A DNA stretch of 64,000 nucleotides from Chloroflexota bacterium (lineage in GTDB: Bacteria > Chloroflexota > Anaerolineae > Promineifilales > Promineifilaceae): assembly GCA_022616275.1 (NCBI GenBank), contig JAKEFB010000146.1, positions 26,154-90,153 of the forward strand, in the 5' to 3' direction. This document shows positions 28,575-36,744 of this stretch, one piece after another (the stretch's first letter is position 1; the number at the start of each line of letters is the position of its first letter). A model generated the notes under the pieces. The model did not search any database and had not been told where the DNA came from. It saw only the letters and a list, made by a program, of their open reading frames with translations. The translations under genes were made by a program, and so were the position numbers.

Positions 28575-29036
28575 TTATTCCCGGCTATAGGTCCCCATTA
28601 GTTCGGCCTGGGCCAGGATGTGCCCTTCCATGGCCCGGGTCAGTTGCAGCTTGGTCGTCCCGGCCGGCAGGTCGAGGGTACTGTCCAGGGCGTACAGCCT
28701 GAGGAAATAGCGGTGGGTACCGCTGGGCGGGCAGGGCCCGCCGTAACCCGGCCGGCGCCAGCTATTCTGGCCGTGCCGGCCGCCGCTGGCCAGCTCACTA
28801 TCCGCTGGCACAGCTTCCGGCAGCGCGCGGGCGCCGGCCGGCAGGTTGAAAAGCAGCCAGTGGACCCAGTCGCCGCGCGGCGCGTCGGGGTCGTCAACAA
28901 TCAGGGCCAAGCTTTGTGTGCCAGCGGGCGGGTCACGCCACGCCAGTGGCGGAGAAATGTCCTGGCCATCACAACTATACTTTTGGGGAATGTGTTTGCC
29001 GTAAGTAAAGGCAGAACTGGTTAGTTCAAAAGGCAT
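28575..29036 (-). CDS. YbhB/YbcL family PEBP-like protein
   Basis: 153 residues, full length for the family. Diagnostic motifs: KYSCDGQDISPPLAW, VDDPDAPRGDWVHWLLFNLP, YGGPCPPSGTHRYFLRLYALD. These form the anion-binding pocket of phosphatidylethanolamine-binding/Raf-kinase-inhibitor-like proteins. The bacterial role is unclear. ATG 29036 follows AGGAGG. Confidence 0.93.
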   Translation of the reverse strand: MPFELTSSAFTYGKHIPQKYSCDGQDISPPLAWRDPPAGTQSLALIVDDPDAPRGDWVHWLLFNLPAGARALPEAVPADSELASGGRHGQNSWRRPGYGGPCPPSGTHRYFLRLYALDSTLDLPAGTTKLQLTRAMEGHILAQAELMGTYSRE

Positions 29037-29168
29037 TTCAACCTCCTCATTTAGCTGTCAACTATAAGCTAACAGTATAGCTGTCTGCACCGGAGAAGGG
29101 AAGGAGAAATTCACCGGTTTCTGTATTATAAAGGCATTAGAACGCATGTTCTTGTGGCCGTATTGGAG

Positions 29169-29174
29169 TATAAT
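29169..29174 (+). promoter_or_regulatory. Candidate -10 box upstream of membrane-protein gene
   Basis: A perfect TATAAT in the 276-bp divergent spacer, ~140 bp before the membrane-protein start. The best -35 at 17-bp spacing (ATGTTC) is poor, so the assignment is tentative. Confidence 0.3.
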
Positions 29175-29237
29175 ATGAGACAGGCGACAGCCCCAACACA
29201 ATCACATCGTGCCCTGATTTTGTATCCATTATGAGGA

Positions 29238-29284
29238 GACGGCCGCAGCCGTCCTTTGCCAGCCTCTCTCAAGAGGAGGCTTTT
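29238..29284 (+). promoter_or_regulatory. Two-hairpin leader ending in T-run
   Basis: First stem GACGGC/GCCGTC around CGCA (29238-29253). Second stem AGCCTC/GAGGCT (29261-29281) is followed by TTTT. The pair sits between the putative promoter and the AGGAGG ribosome-binding site of the membrane-protein gene, so it could act as an attenuator. Confidence 0.35.
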
Positions 29285-29312
29285 CTGATCCTGGTAACAG
29301 GAGGTGAGTGCT

Positions 29313-30098
29313 ATGAACTATAAGATGACGCCACAACAGTCCCGGCCGCCGGTGGCTGGCCCAATGCCGGTAAGCGAACCCATCTTGCCGGTATCCGGCC
29401 GGGTCACCGTCGGCCTGCTCCTGGTCGTGGCCCTGATTGCCTTTGAGCTGTTTAACTTCGATACCACCCGCTTCGCGCTTCTGAACCTGCTGGGCGACGT
29501 CCGCTTCCTGAGGGTCTCCTGGGCGGCCATCCTGGCCGTGGCCTTTTGCGCCATTGACTTTGCCGGGCTGGTTCGTCTGTTCATGCCTGACCAGGGAGAG
29601 GGATCCCCCAGGGAAGTCTGGTACCTGATGGGCGCCTGGCTGCTGGGGGCGACGATGAACGCCCTGATGACCTGGTGGGCGGTTTCCGTCGCTTTGCTAA
29701 CTCATGAGCTGGGCAACGAAGTCCTGAGCCGGGAACAGTTGGTGGAGATCGTGCCCGTGTTTATTGCCGTCCTGGTCTGGCTGACGCGCATCCTCTTTAT
29801 CGGCGCTTTTACTATCACCGGAGGCTATTTGTTCGCCCCGGTTGGCCGGCCGGCGGCCCAGTATCGCAGCCAGCCGGCGGCCACGTTGCCCCGGCCGGCC
29901 GTCCCCCGGCCGCCCGCCTTTACGCCTGTCACCGACGAGCTGCCGATCTTCTTGCAGGAGCGTGAGCCGGCCGGACAACCGGCCGGTGTGGTAGAACTTG
30001 AGCCATCGCCACCACCCCGGTCGCCAATCCCTGGCCGGAGCCGGCCGGCGCCGGTGGGGATGCAGGCCAAAAGCCGGGCGTCATCTACTAACAAGTAG
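29313..30098 (+). CDS. Hypothetical four-TM membrane protein with Pro-rich tail
   Basis: 261 residues from ATG 29313, which has AGGAGG at proper spacing (GTG 29304 is an in-frame alternative). Four hydrophobic segments are visible (~30-48, ~66-88, ~106-130, ~148-172), followed by a ~90-residue Pro/Arg-rich tail (PAATLPRPAVPRPPAF). No recognised family. The tail probably lies in the cytoplasm and may bind partners. The gene stands alone between a divergent operon and a dioxygenase. Confidence 0.65.
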   Translation: MNYKMTPQQSRPPVAGPMPVSEPILPVSGRVTVGLLLVVALIAFELFNFDTTRFALLNLLGDVRFLRVSWAAILAVAFCAIDFAGLVRLFMPDQGEGSPREVWYLMGAWLLGATMNALMTWWAVSVALLTHELGNEVLSREQLVEIVPVFIAVLVWLTRILFIGAFTITGGYLFAPVGRPAAQYRSQPAATLPRPAVPRPPAFTPVTDELPIFLQEREPAGQPAGVVELEPSPPPRSPIPGRSRPAPVGMQAKSRASSTNK

Positions 30099-30188
30099 GG
30101 CGATTAGAACAGCGAAGATTATCTTAATCGCTTAACAAGAACTCAACAATCTTTTTGTATACTCTCGGCCGAACCTAAATGCTCAACA

Positions 30189-30241
30189 TACCCTCCCGGA
30201 GGTTCAAGCGATGGTCGCCATCGCCAACCTCCGGGAGGGTA
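30189..30241. repeat. Nested palindrome, AACCTCCCGGAGGTT family, copy 1
   Basis: Outer arms ACCCTCCCGGAGGTT and AACCTCCGGGAGGGT enclose a second inverted repeat GCGATGG/CCATCGC. Each outer arm is itself a 15-bp odd palindrome. The inner part shares the CAAGCGAT...ATCGCC frame with the copy at 34814. It lies 27 bp upstream of the dioxygenase gene. Confidence 0.85.
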
Positions 30242-30267
30242 GATAACTTAAGTTTGAGGTATACAAA

Positions 30268-31131
30268 ATGATGCAAGCTGATAATGATGACGTTCAGATA
30301 GGTCGCATTCTTAGTCGCCGGGAGGTGCTCAGGCTCCTGGGAGCAACGGGCATTGTCCTGCTGGTTGGCTGCGGGCCTGGAGAGTCTGATTCCGCCCAGC
30401 CAACCAGTACCTCCGGCCAGGCACCGGCCGGCGGCGCGACGGCGACGCCCGCGCTCAGCCCGGAAGCTGTCGTGACCGAAGAGGCGGCAGCCAATGCGAC
30501 CACGGCGCCTGCCTGTGTAGTCCGGCCGGAACTGACAGAAGGCCCCTATTTTGTGGACGTGGCCCTGGATCGCTCTGACATTCGCTCCGACCCGGCTACC
30601 GGTGTGGTCAAAGAGGGCGCGCTCCTGGCCCTGACCTTCAACGTCTCCCAGGTGAGCAATGGGAACTGCAGCCCGTTACCAGGGGTCGTCGTGGACATCT
30701 GGCACTGTGACGCATTGGGCGTCTATTCGGCCGTGTCTGACCCCGGCTTCGACACCTCCGGCCAGCAGTTCCTGCGCGGCTACCAGGTGACGGATGCCAA
30801 CGGGGCGGCCCGGTTCACCACTATCTACCCCGGCTGGTATTCCGGCCGGACCGTCCACATTCACTTCAAAATACGCACCGATCCGGATTCGGACGAAGGC
30901 TATGAATTTACGTCGCAACTCTTCTTTGACGAAACGCTCTCGGATGAGGTCCATAGCCAGGAACCGTACGCCAGCAAGGGGCCGCGTGACACGTTGAATA
31001 ACACGGATAACATCTACAATGACCTGCTGTTGCTCACGGTTAACCAGACGGCCGGGGGCTACGCCGCCACGTTCGACATTGGACTGGATTTGGCGGATAG
31101 CAGCACCGGCCAGCCGGACGGCTTTCGGTAG
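30268..31131 (+). CDS. Secreted intradiol ring-cleavage dioxygenase-like lipoprotein
   Basis: 287 residues. The N-terminus has a twin-arginine-like SRREVLRLLG followed by a lipobox (LLVGCG) and a Thr/Ala/Pro linker. The catalytic core resembles catechol/protocatechuate dioxygenases: PELTEGPYFVD, VVDIWHCDALGVYS (Tyr ligand), YPGWYSGRTVHIHFKI (Tyr, His, His iron ligands). Exported single-domain versions are known in several phyla and may act on lignin-derived or other aromatics outside the membrane. Substrate unknown. GAGGT lies eight bases before the ATG. Confidence 0.88.
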   Translation: MMQADNDDVQIGRILSRREVLRLLGATGIVLLVGCGPGESDSAQPTSTSGQAPAGGATATPALSPEAVVTEEAAANATTAPACVVRPELTEGPYFVDVALDRSDIRSDPATGVVKEGALLALTFNVSQVSNGNCSPLPGVVVDIWHCDALGVYSAVSDPGFDTSGQQFLRGYQVTDANGAARFTTIYPGWYSGRTVHIHFKIRTDPDSDEGYEFTSQLFFDETLSDEVHSQEPYASKGPRDTLNNTDNIYNDLLLLTVNQTAGGYAATFDIGLDLADSSTGQPDGFR

Positions 31132-31201
31132 CCTGGCGGGTGTGGAGCGCCAGGCGATAATCATCACGAACGCGGTAATGGCCCGGCCGGCCTGACCAGC
31201 C

Positions 31202-32143
31202 TTACAGGCTGTGCAGTCGGGCCATCACTTCCTGGTTGATCCGAGGCAGTATCTCCAGCGTGCGGATATTTTCTTCCACCTGCAATACCTTGGTTGCCCC
31301 AAAGAGCACGCTGGCCACCTGGTCGTTCTTCAGGCAGTAGGCCAGGGCCAGTTGGGCAGGGGTGCAGCCCATTTCCCGGGCCAGGCCGGCGACCTGGTTG
31401 GCCTTTTCCAGCAGCTTCTGCTGGCGCATGGATTCGACAGCTCCCGCGCCAAAGCGGCCCTGGGTCGTCGCCTCGCTCCGGTTGTACTTCCCACTCAGTA
31501 AGCCCCCGTAAAGAGAATAGGAGGCGACGACGGCGATGCCGGTTGTATTGAAAATCTTCCTGGCTGGTTCATCTTCGACCGGGGACCTGGCCAGCAAACT
31601 ATAAGCTAACTGCGCCGCGCAGGGTGGGTGCAGGCCTTCTGTTGCCGCCACCCGGCCGGCTTCCTCTATTTGCGCCACCGGCCAGTTTAGAATGCCCCAA
31701 TAGCTTAACTTCCCGGTTTTGATCAGGGCGTCCATTTGCCTGACGATGTCAGCCACGGCCAGCGAAGCCGACGGCGGGGCGCAATAGACCAGGTCAAGAT
31801 AATCCATTTGCAGGCGGGAGAGCGAGCCGTCTAATTCCGCTTCCGGGCTTTCTTCCGGGTAAAACTCGTACCACAGTTTATTGGCGATCACCAGGTCGGT
31901 CCGGTTCCAGCCCCCCTGGCGCAAGAGACGGCCGAATATAACCTCTGAATAGCCCGTCTTCATTGGCGCCGTGCCGGTGCGGTCGTCATAGCGGGCGTCG
32001 TCCAGGAAGTTGACGCCGAGTTCAAGAGCCCGGCTAATGACCGCCAGGGCGTCTTTCTCGGCTATAAATTCGTACGTCAGCCACGAGCCTAACGAAAAGG
32101 CTGAAACGTCAATGCCTGAATTGCCCAGTCGTCTAAATTCCAT
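31202..32143 (-). CDS. Aldo/keto reductase family protein
   Basis: 313 residues forming a TIM barrel of the AKR type: MEFRRLGNSGIDVSAFSLGS, VNFLDDARYDD, catalytic-Lys strand LVIANKLW, LDGSLSRLQMDYLDLVYC. The usual catalytic His after strand 4 (LxxxH) is replaced (VYCAPP), and a loop is inserted before GYSEVIFGRLL. An NADPH-linked reductase with altered active site, or a non-enzymatic AKR such as a channel-beta-type relative. It faces the dioxygenase gene and lies upstream of no clear partner. Confidence 0.85.
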   Translation of the reverse strand: MEFRRLGNSGIDVSAFSLGSWLTYEFIAEKDALAVISRALELGVNFLDDARYDDRTGTAPMKTGYSEVIFGRLLRQGGWNRTDLVIANKLWYEFYPEESPEAELDGSLSRLQMDYLDLVYCAPPSASLAVADIVRQMDALIKTGKLSYWGILNWPVAQIEEAGRVAATEGLHPPCAAQLAYSLLARSPVEDEPARKIFNTTGIAVVASYSLYGGLLSGKYNRSEATTQGRFGAGAVESMRQQKLLEKANQVAGLAREMGCTPAQLALAYCLKNDQVASVLFGATKVLQVEENIRTLEILPRINQEVMARLHSL

Positions 32144-32162
32144 CGCTTAAACCTCCAATATT

Positions 32163-32222
32163 AACCTCCCGGAGGTTCACAACCTCCGGGAGGTTTTCCC
32201 GTGCATTAACCTCCGGGAGGTT
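32163..32222. repeat. AACCTCCCGGAGGTT palindrome family, copy 2 (three arms)
   Basis: Arms at 32163-32177, 32181-32195 and 32208-32222. The first two form a tight hairpin with loop CAC and the third repeats the right arm. It lies between the Pnkp stop and the aldo/keto reductase start and may terminate the RNA-repair operon. Confidence 0.9.
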
Positions 32223-32226
32223 TTCT

Positions 32227-34797
32227 CTACAGCCGGGGGTCCACCGGCTCGCTTTCCAGGGCCAGGACGCCAAAAACGCACTCGTGGACGCGGCGCAGCG
32301 GCTCCCGGGCCACAAAGCGCTCCAGCGCCTCGACGCCCAGGGCAAACTCGCGCATGGCCAGCGACTGCTTGCGCCGCAGGCCGCGCTGGCGCAGCCGCTC
32401 CATTTGCTCCGGGATAGTATACTCCGGTCCATAAATAAGGCGCAGGTACTCCCGGCCGCGGCACTTGACGGCCGGCAAAGCCCAGCGCTCCCGGCCGCGG
32501 GCCACAAAGGCCACCGGCTTGACGACCATGCCTTCGCCGCCCCGGCCGGTCAATTCCTCCCACCAGGCCACCCCGGCGGCCACGCTGGCTTCGTCGGCCA
32601 GCTCTACGACCCGGTAGGGCGTGGCCTGGAGCAGCTCCTCGTCTGCCTGGCACAGCCTGGCCAGCGTCTCCATGTGCCAGACGTGGTCTTTGTCCACGTG
32701 CGCCGCGCCCTCCGAAGCCAGCAGATGGAACGGGGCCAGCGACAGGTCGGTCAGCGAGCGGACCGGCCAGCAGTAGCGGCGGTAAACGTCCACGTATTGG
32801 GCCAGCAGTTGGGCGCGTTCTTGATAGCGGGTCAGCAGGCCGGCTGCCTCCTGGCCGTTGGCGGCCGCCTGCGCCAGCGTGGTCACGGCCCGGCCCAACC
32901 CGGCCCGGGCGGCCGCGCCCACGGCCGCGTATTGCCCGGTGAGCAGGCCCTGGGCCTTGGCCGACCAGGGCATTAATTCGGCGTCCAGGCAGACCCACTC
33001 ACTGTCCAGTTCCTGCCACAGCCCGGCGGCCGCGACCGCATCGCGGACACGGGCCAGGAAAGCCTCTTCCAGGGCCGGGTCGTCAAAGAAACGCCGGCCG
33101 GTCCGGGTGTAGCCAACGCCGATCCCTTCGCCGACAATGCCAAAGCGGCGGCGGGCGGCCGCCTCGTCACGGCAGACGACCAGGACGGCCCGCGAGCCCA
33201 TGTGCTTTTCCTCGCAGACCACCTGAGAGACGCCTTCCTGGCGGTAATGGTCGAAAGCTTCGACCGGGTGCTCCAGCAGGTCCGGCCGCTGGCTGGTCGG
33301 GCTGGGGGCCATCGTCGGCGGCAGGTAAATGAGCCACTTAGGGTTTACGGCGAAACGCCCCATCACCTCCAGGGCGGCCGCGCTGTTCTCTTCCCGGACA
33401 ATAATCTGGGGAACCAGCCGCGTGGCAATAATCTGTTTGCCGGTCACATCGGCCAGCTCCAGCACGTCGTCCATTTGCTGCTGGGCGGTCAGGGCCGGCC
33501 GTTCGGCCAGGAAGGGGCGGGCCGGCTCGGTGTAAACGGCCCGGGCCGGCACGGAGACCAACTCCAACTCTGGGTAGCGTAAAGCGGTCAGCCCGCCGCC
33601 GAAGCAGCAGCCGGTGTCAATGTTGATCGTCCGGTTGAGCCATTCCGGCTCAGGGACCGGGGTGTGGCCGTAGACGACGGCTGCTTCACCCCGGTAGTCG
33701 GCCGCCCAGTTGAGCCGCACCGGCAGGCCAAACTCGTCCGTTTCCCCGGTTGTTTCGCCGTAGAGGGCAAACTCGCGCACCCGGCCGGAAGCCCGCCCCT
33801 GGTACGCTTCCTTCATGCCGGCGTGGGCCACCACCAGCCGTCCGCCGTCCAGCAGATAGTGGCTGACCAGCTTGTGGATAAACTCCTTGACCTGCTCGCG
33901 GAAAGCGGCCGGTTCCTGTTCCAGCGCCGCCACCGTCTCGGCCAGGCCGTGGCTGAGCTGGACCTTGCGGCCGGCCAGCGCCTTTTGCAGCTTGGCGTCG
34001 TGATTGCCGGGCAGGCAAATGGCTGTTCCGGCCTCGGCCAGGCTCATCACCAGGCGCAGCACCCCGGCTGGGTGGGGGCCCCGGTCCACGTAGTCGCCCA
34101 GGAAGACGACTTTGCGCCCCGGGGGTGGCGTGACCGCATAGCCACCCAGGCCATCCAGCGCGGCCGGGTCCGGGGCAACGGCGTAGCCCAGTTTCTCCAG
34201 TAATTCGACCAGCTCGTCAAAGCAGCCATGCACGTCGCCGATCAGGTCGAAGGGGCCACGCTCCTTGCGCCGGTCTGTCCACAGCCGTTCGCGGACCAGC
34301 GTAGCGGCGGCCACTTCTTCGGGCGTTTTCATGATAAACACCCGGTTGAAGCCCTCCCGGTAGAGGTGGGCCAGGGAACGGCGCAGGTCGGCCCGGTGGC
34401 GGCCGATGACATGCGGCCCCATATTAACCCGGTCGGGGCGAGTCGCATTCCGTTCCCGGCAGATACGCTCCGGCATATCCAGGACAATGGCCACCGGCAG
34501 CACGTCGTATTGCCGGGCCAATTCCAGCAGCGGCCGGCGGGCTTCTTTTTGGACGTTGGTCGCGTCTACCACCGTCAGGCGTTTGCCAGCCAGCCGCTTG
34601 GCGACAATAGTGTGGAGCAGGTCAAAGGCGTCCTGGGTGGCCGATTGGTCGTTGGCGTCGTCGGCCACCAGGGCGCGGCAAAAGTCGGAAGAGATCACTT
34701 CCGTTGGCAGAAAATGCTGCCGGGCGAAAGTGGATTTCCCCGAGCCGGTGGGGCCGATCAGGATGACCAGCGAGAATTCAGGAATGGCGATGTTCAT
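32227..34797 (-). CDS. pnkp: Polynucleotide kinase-phosphatase-ligase (bacterial RNA repair)
   Basis: 856 residues, the full Pnkp architecture. The N-terminal 5'-OH kinase has P-loop GPTGSGKSTF (Lys21) and a lid RERNATRPDRV. The middle metallophosphatase (~184-400) has GDVHGCFDEL, LGDYVDRGP, LPGNHDAKL and the later VVAHAGMKEAY and YGHTPVPEPEW. The C-terminal adenylyltransferase/ligase has nucleophile Lys531 in EEKHMGSRAVLV and GEGMVVKP motifs. It heals and seals ribotoxin-cut RNA; the ligase works only with Hen1. The gene lies 14 bp downstream of hen1, forming the canonical operon. Confidence 0.96.
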   Translation of the reverse strand: MNIAIPEFSLVILIGPTGSGKSTFARQHFLPTEVISSDFCRALVADDANDQSATQDAFDLLHTIVAKRLAGKRLTVVDATNVQKEARRPLLELARQYDVLPVAIVLDMPERICRERNATRPDRVNMGPHVIGRHRADLRRSLAHLYREGFNRVFIMKTPEEVAAATLVRERLWTDRRKERGPFDLIGDVHGCFDELVELLEKLGYAVAPDPAALDGLGGYAVTPPPGRKVVFLGDYVDRGPHPAGVLRLVMSLAEAGTAICLPGNHDAKLQKALAGRKVQLSHGLAETVAALEQEPAAFREQVKEFIHKLVSHYLLDGGRLVVAHAGMKEAYQGRASGRVREFALYGETTGETDEFGLPVRLNWAADYRGEAAVVYGHTPVPEPEWLNRTINIDTGCCFGGGLTALRYPELELVSVPARAVYTEPARPFLAERPALTAQQQMDDVLELADVTGKQIIATRLVPQIIVREENSAAALEVMGRFAVNPKWLIYLPPTMAPSPTSQRPDLLEHPVEAFDHYRQEGVSQVVCEEKHMGSRAVLVVCRDEAAARRRFGIVGEGIGVGYTRTGRRFFDDPALEEAFLARVRDAVAAAGLWQELDSEWVCLDAELMPWSAKAQGLLTGQYAAVGAAARAGLGRAVTTLAQAAANGQEAAGLLTRYQERAQLLAQYVDVYRRYCWPVRSLTDLSLAPFHLLASEGAAHVDKDHVWHMETLARLCQADEELLQATPYRVVELADEASVAAGVAWWEELTGRGGEGMVVKPVAFVARGRERWALPAVKCRGREYLRLIYGPEYTIPEQMERLRQRGLRRKQSLAMREFALGVEALERFVAREPLRRVHECVFGVLALESEPVDPRL

Positions 34798-34811
34798 TGT
34801 TTTACGCGCCT

Positions 34812-36287
34812 TTAACCTCCCGGAGGTTCAAGCGATTCGCCGGGCCGCCCGGCGTAATCGCCAACCTCCGGGAGGTTATCAAACGTTCCGGCCATCTCCG
34901 GCCGCCGGAAAACGGCCATCTGGGTCGGCGAGCCAAGTTCGTCGTCTACCGGCCCAATGGGTTGGAAGTGGACGGTATAACCGAAGCGCCGGGCGACGCG
35001 GCCCGCCCACTCCTGGAATTCGGCCCGCGTCCACTCAAAACGGTGGTCGCGGTGGCGAAAACGGCCGGCCGGCAGCGTGGCAAAACGGGCGTTGTACTCG
35101 GCGTTGGGTGTGGTCACGACCACCACGCCAGGGCGGGCAAACTCAAAGACCGTCCGTTCCAGCGCCGCCAGGCGAGGTGGGTCCACATGCTCAACCACCT
35201 CCACCAGGGCGGCCGCATCGTAGCCGGCCAGGCGTTCGTCGCGGTAAGTGAGGGCGCTTTGCAGTAATTGGATCCGCTCTCGTTGGGCCGGCGGCAGCCG
35301 GTCCAGCTTCAGCCGTTGGGCGGCCCGCTGCAGCGTCCACTGGGAAATGTCCACGCCGGTTATGGCCACGAATTGCCGTTCGGCCATTAGCCGCTTCAGC
35401 AAGTTGCCCTCGCCGCAGCCCAGGTCCAACACCCGCAGCGCGCCGCTATCCTTCAGCGCGGCCGCGACGGCCTCCAGCCGCTGCGTGTTCAGGCTGAGTG
35501 GCCTTTCCACCGCCTCTTCTTCCTGGTCTTGCTGCGCTTCGGCCGCTGCCGGGTCGGGGGCGTCGTCGGCCAGCCGGGCCAGCGCCTGGCGGGTCAGCGA
35601 CCAGCGGTGCTTCAGGTAGCGGTGGGCGATGAGCTTTTGTTCCGGGTGGGCGGCCAGCCAGCCGGCGCCCCGGTTGAGCAGCTTGTCAATCTCGTCCTCG
35701 CCGACGTAATAATGTTTCTCGTCGTCCAGGACGGGAATGAGCACGTAGAGGTGGGTCAGCAGGTCGGCCAGCCGGACGGTCGCTTCCAGGGTGACGTTAT
35801 AGATGCGGCTTTCGCCCCATTCCGGGAAGTGAGGGTCCAATGACTGGCGCTCGGCCTGGACGGCGTAGCCCAACGGCTCAAAGAGGCGGCGTAGCAGCCC
35901 CTCTCCCCCCTGGCAGGGGAGAGCCACCAGGCCGGCTTGCAGCGGGATGGGCGTTTGGGCCAGTTCCGGCCGTTGCTGGCAATGGCCGTTCAAGGCGGTC
36001 CCGTAGATCTGGGCGATGGCGGCGCTCATAAAGGAGGAGGCCACGTACGGCCGGTCGTTGACGTAGTGGGCCAGGGCAAAGTCGGCCTGGCCAGGCTTGC
36101 GAACCAGCCCCACCGGGTCAACGTCCAGCAGCAGGGCGGCCGTACACGTCTCCTCCCCTGCTTCGGGATAGAAGACGTGTACCTGGCCAAAAGACAAATC
36201 AAAGGCCTGGCAGCGGGCCGGGTGCTTGTGCAGCAGATAGCCCAGGTCGGTCGCCGGCCGGTGGGTCGTCGTAATTGTCAGCAACAT
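34812..36287 (-). CDS. hen1: Hen1 RNA 3'-terminal ribose 2'-O-methyltransferase
   Basis: 491 residues. The N-terminal half (~1-245) is the domain that activates the Pnkp ligase. The C-terminal half is the methyltransferase with VLDLGCGEGNLLKRL, metal-binding EVVEHVD and FRHRDHRFEWTR. It marks the 3' end at the break so the repaired RNA resists re-cleavage. The last ~21 residues (from NLPEVG to EPPGG) are encoded by an intergenic-type palindromic repeat, so the native C-terminus has been replaced or extended. ATG 36287 follows AGGAGAAGG. Confidence 0.95.
   Translation of the reverse strand: MLLTITTTHRPATDLGYLLHKHPARCQAFDLSFGQVHVFYPEAGEETCTAALLLDVDPVGLVRKPGQADFALAHYVNDRPYVASSFMSAAIAQIYGTALNGHCQQRPELAQTPIPLQAGLVALPCQGGEGLLRRLFEPLGYAVQAERQSLDPHFPEWGESRIYNVTLEATVRLADLLTHLYVLIPVLDDEKHYYVGEDEIDKLLNRGAGWLAAHPEQKLIAHRYLKHRWSLTRQALARLADDAPDPAAAEAQQDQEEEAVERPLSLNTQRLEAVAAALKDSGALRVLDLGCGEGNLLKRLMAERQFVAITGVDISQWTLQRAAQRLKLDRLPPAQRERIQLLQSALTYRDERLAGYDAAALVEVVEHVDPPRLAALERTVFEFARPGVVVVTTPNAEYNARFATLPAGRFRHRDHRFEWTRAEFQEWAGRVARRFGYTVHFQPIGPVDDELGSPTQMAVFRRPEMAGTFDNLPEVGDYAGRPGESLEPPGG
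34814..34877. repeat. AACCTCCCGGAGGTT palindrome family, copy 3 (inside hen1 3' end)
   Basis: Outer arms AACCTCCCGGAGGTT and AACCTCCGGGAGGTT. Inner inverted repeats GCGATT/AATCGC and CGCCGGG/CCCGGCG give an almost fully paired 64-nt element. It supplies the stop (34812-34814) and the last codons of hen1 and sits 16 bp before the pnkp start. Confidence 0.9.
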
Positions 36288-36305
36288 GGCCTTCTCCTGG
36301 AAAAC

Positions 36306-36350
36306 AAAAAAACCGCAGTCGCTCTGGCCTGCGGTCTTTCCAGTTACTGG
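36306..36350 (-). terminator. Intrinsic terminator in hen1 leader (putative attenuator)
   Basis: On the minus strand ACCGCAG/CTGCGGT closes a 10-nt loop and is followed by seven Ts (36312-36306), then the AGGAGAAGG site of hen1 only ~10 bases on. CTGGAAA just before the stem (36344-36350) is complementary to TTTCCAG next to the ribosome-binding site. No minus-strand gene lies upstream, so the terminator can only act on the leader of the RNA-repair operon. Confidence 0.6.
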
Positions 36351-36549
36351 GGCAATAGAAGCAAAAACCGCGGGCGCTCACCTGTCTGGCCTGTGTCCCG
36401 TGGTTATGTTCTTACGCTATTCAACCCATTGGTTCAACCACCGGACGCCAGGCAGCCCTGAAGGTCGTCATCCTGCTGATTACTTTTGGCTAACAAATCG
36501 GCGCTGACTGTGTTGTGGTTGAAGTTGATCATCTCATCAAACCAGGAGA

Positions 36550-36579
36550 AGTATAACAATATGCTCTGCTACCCGACAA
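36550..36579 (-). promoter_or_regulatory. Candidate promoter for hen1-pnkp operon
   Basis: TTGTCG (36579-36574) and TATACT (36555-36550) are separated by 18 bp, a fair sigma-70 match. It would give a ~255-nt leader carrying the terminator before hen1. Confidence 0.4.
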
Positions 36580-36636
36580 ACCCCAGAGCGTCACCTGATG
36601 ACTTTGACACCGTTATGACCCCATAATACCACTATA

Positions 36637-36666
36637 TTGACACCAAGTTGACATTTTTGCTATAAT
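36637..36666 (+). promoter_or_regulatory. Strong sigma-70-type promoter for exported-protein trio
   Basis: Consensus TTGACA (36637-36642), 18-bp spacer, consensus TATAAT (36661-36666). Two more TTGACA copies lie at 36604 and 36648. The rest of the 457-bp spacer 36288-36744 holds the divergent hen1 promoter and leader and no convincing gene. A 21-codon frame at 36561-36626 with AGGAG upstream is noted only. Confidence 0.7.
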
Positions 36667-36744
36667 GTTTTCAGTTTGATTGTGGTAAGTCCTAAATAGG
36701 ACATGGATTTTCTCGGACACAACGGATTTTGGGAGGTCAAGAAG

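Noticed and set aside
36361-36560. Possible tRNA or T-box in the hen1 leader
   Set aside because: A GGTTGAACC-like segment is present but no cloverleaf, T-arm or T-box consensus could be assembled.
36561-36626. 21-codon plus-strand ORF with AGGAG upstream
   Set aside because: It overlaps the divergent hen1 promoter and leader, ends before the consensus plus-strand promoter, and has no visible homology.
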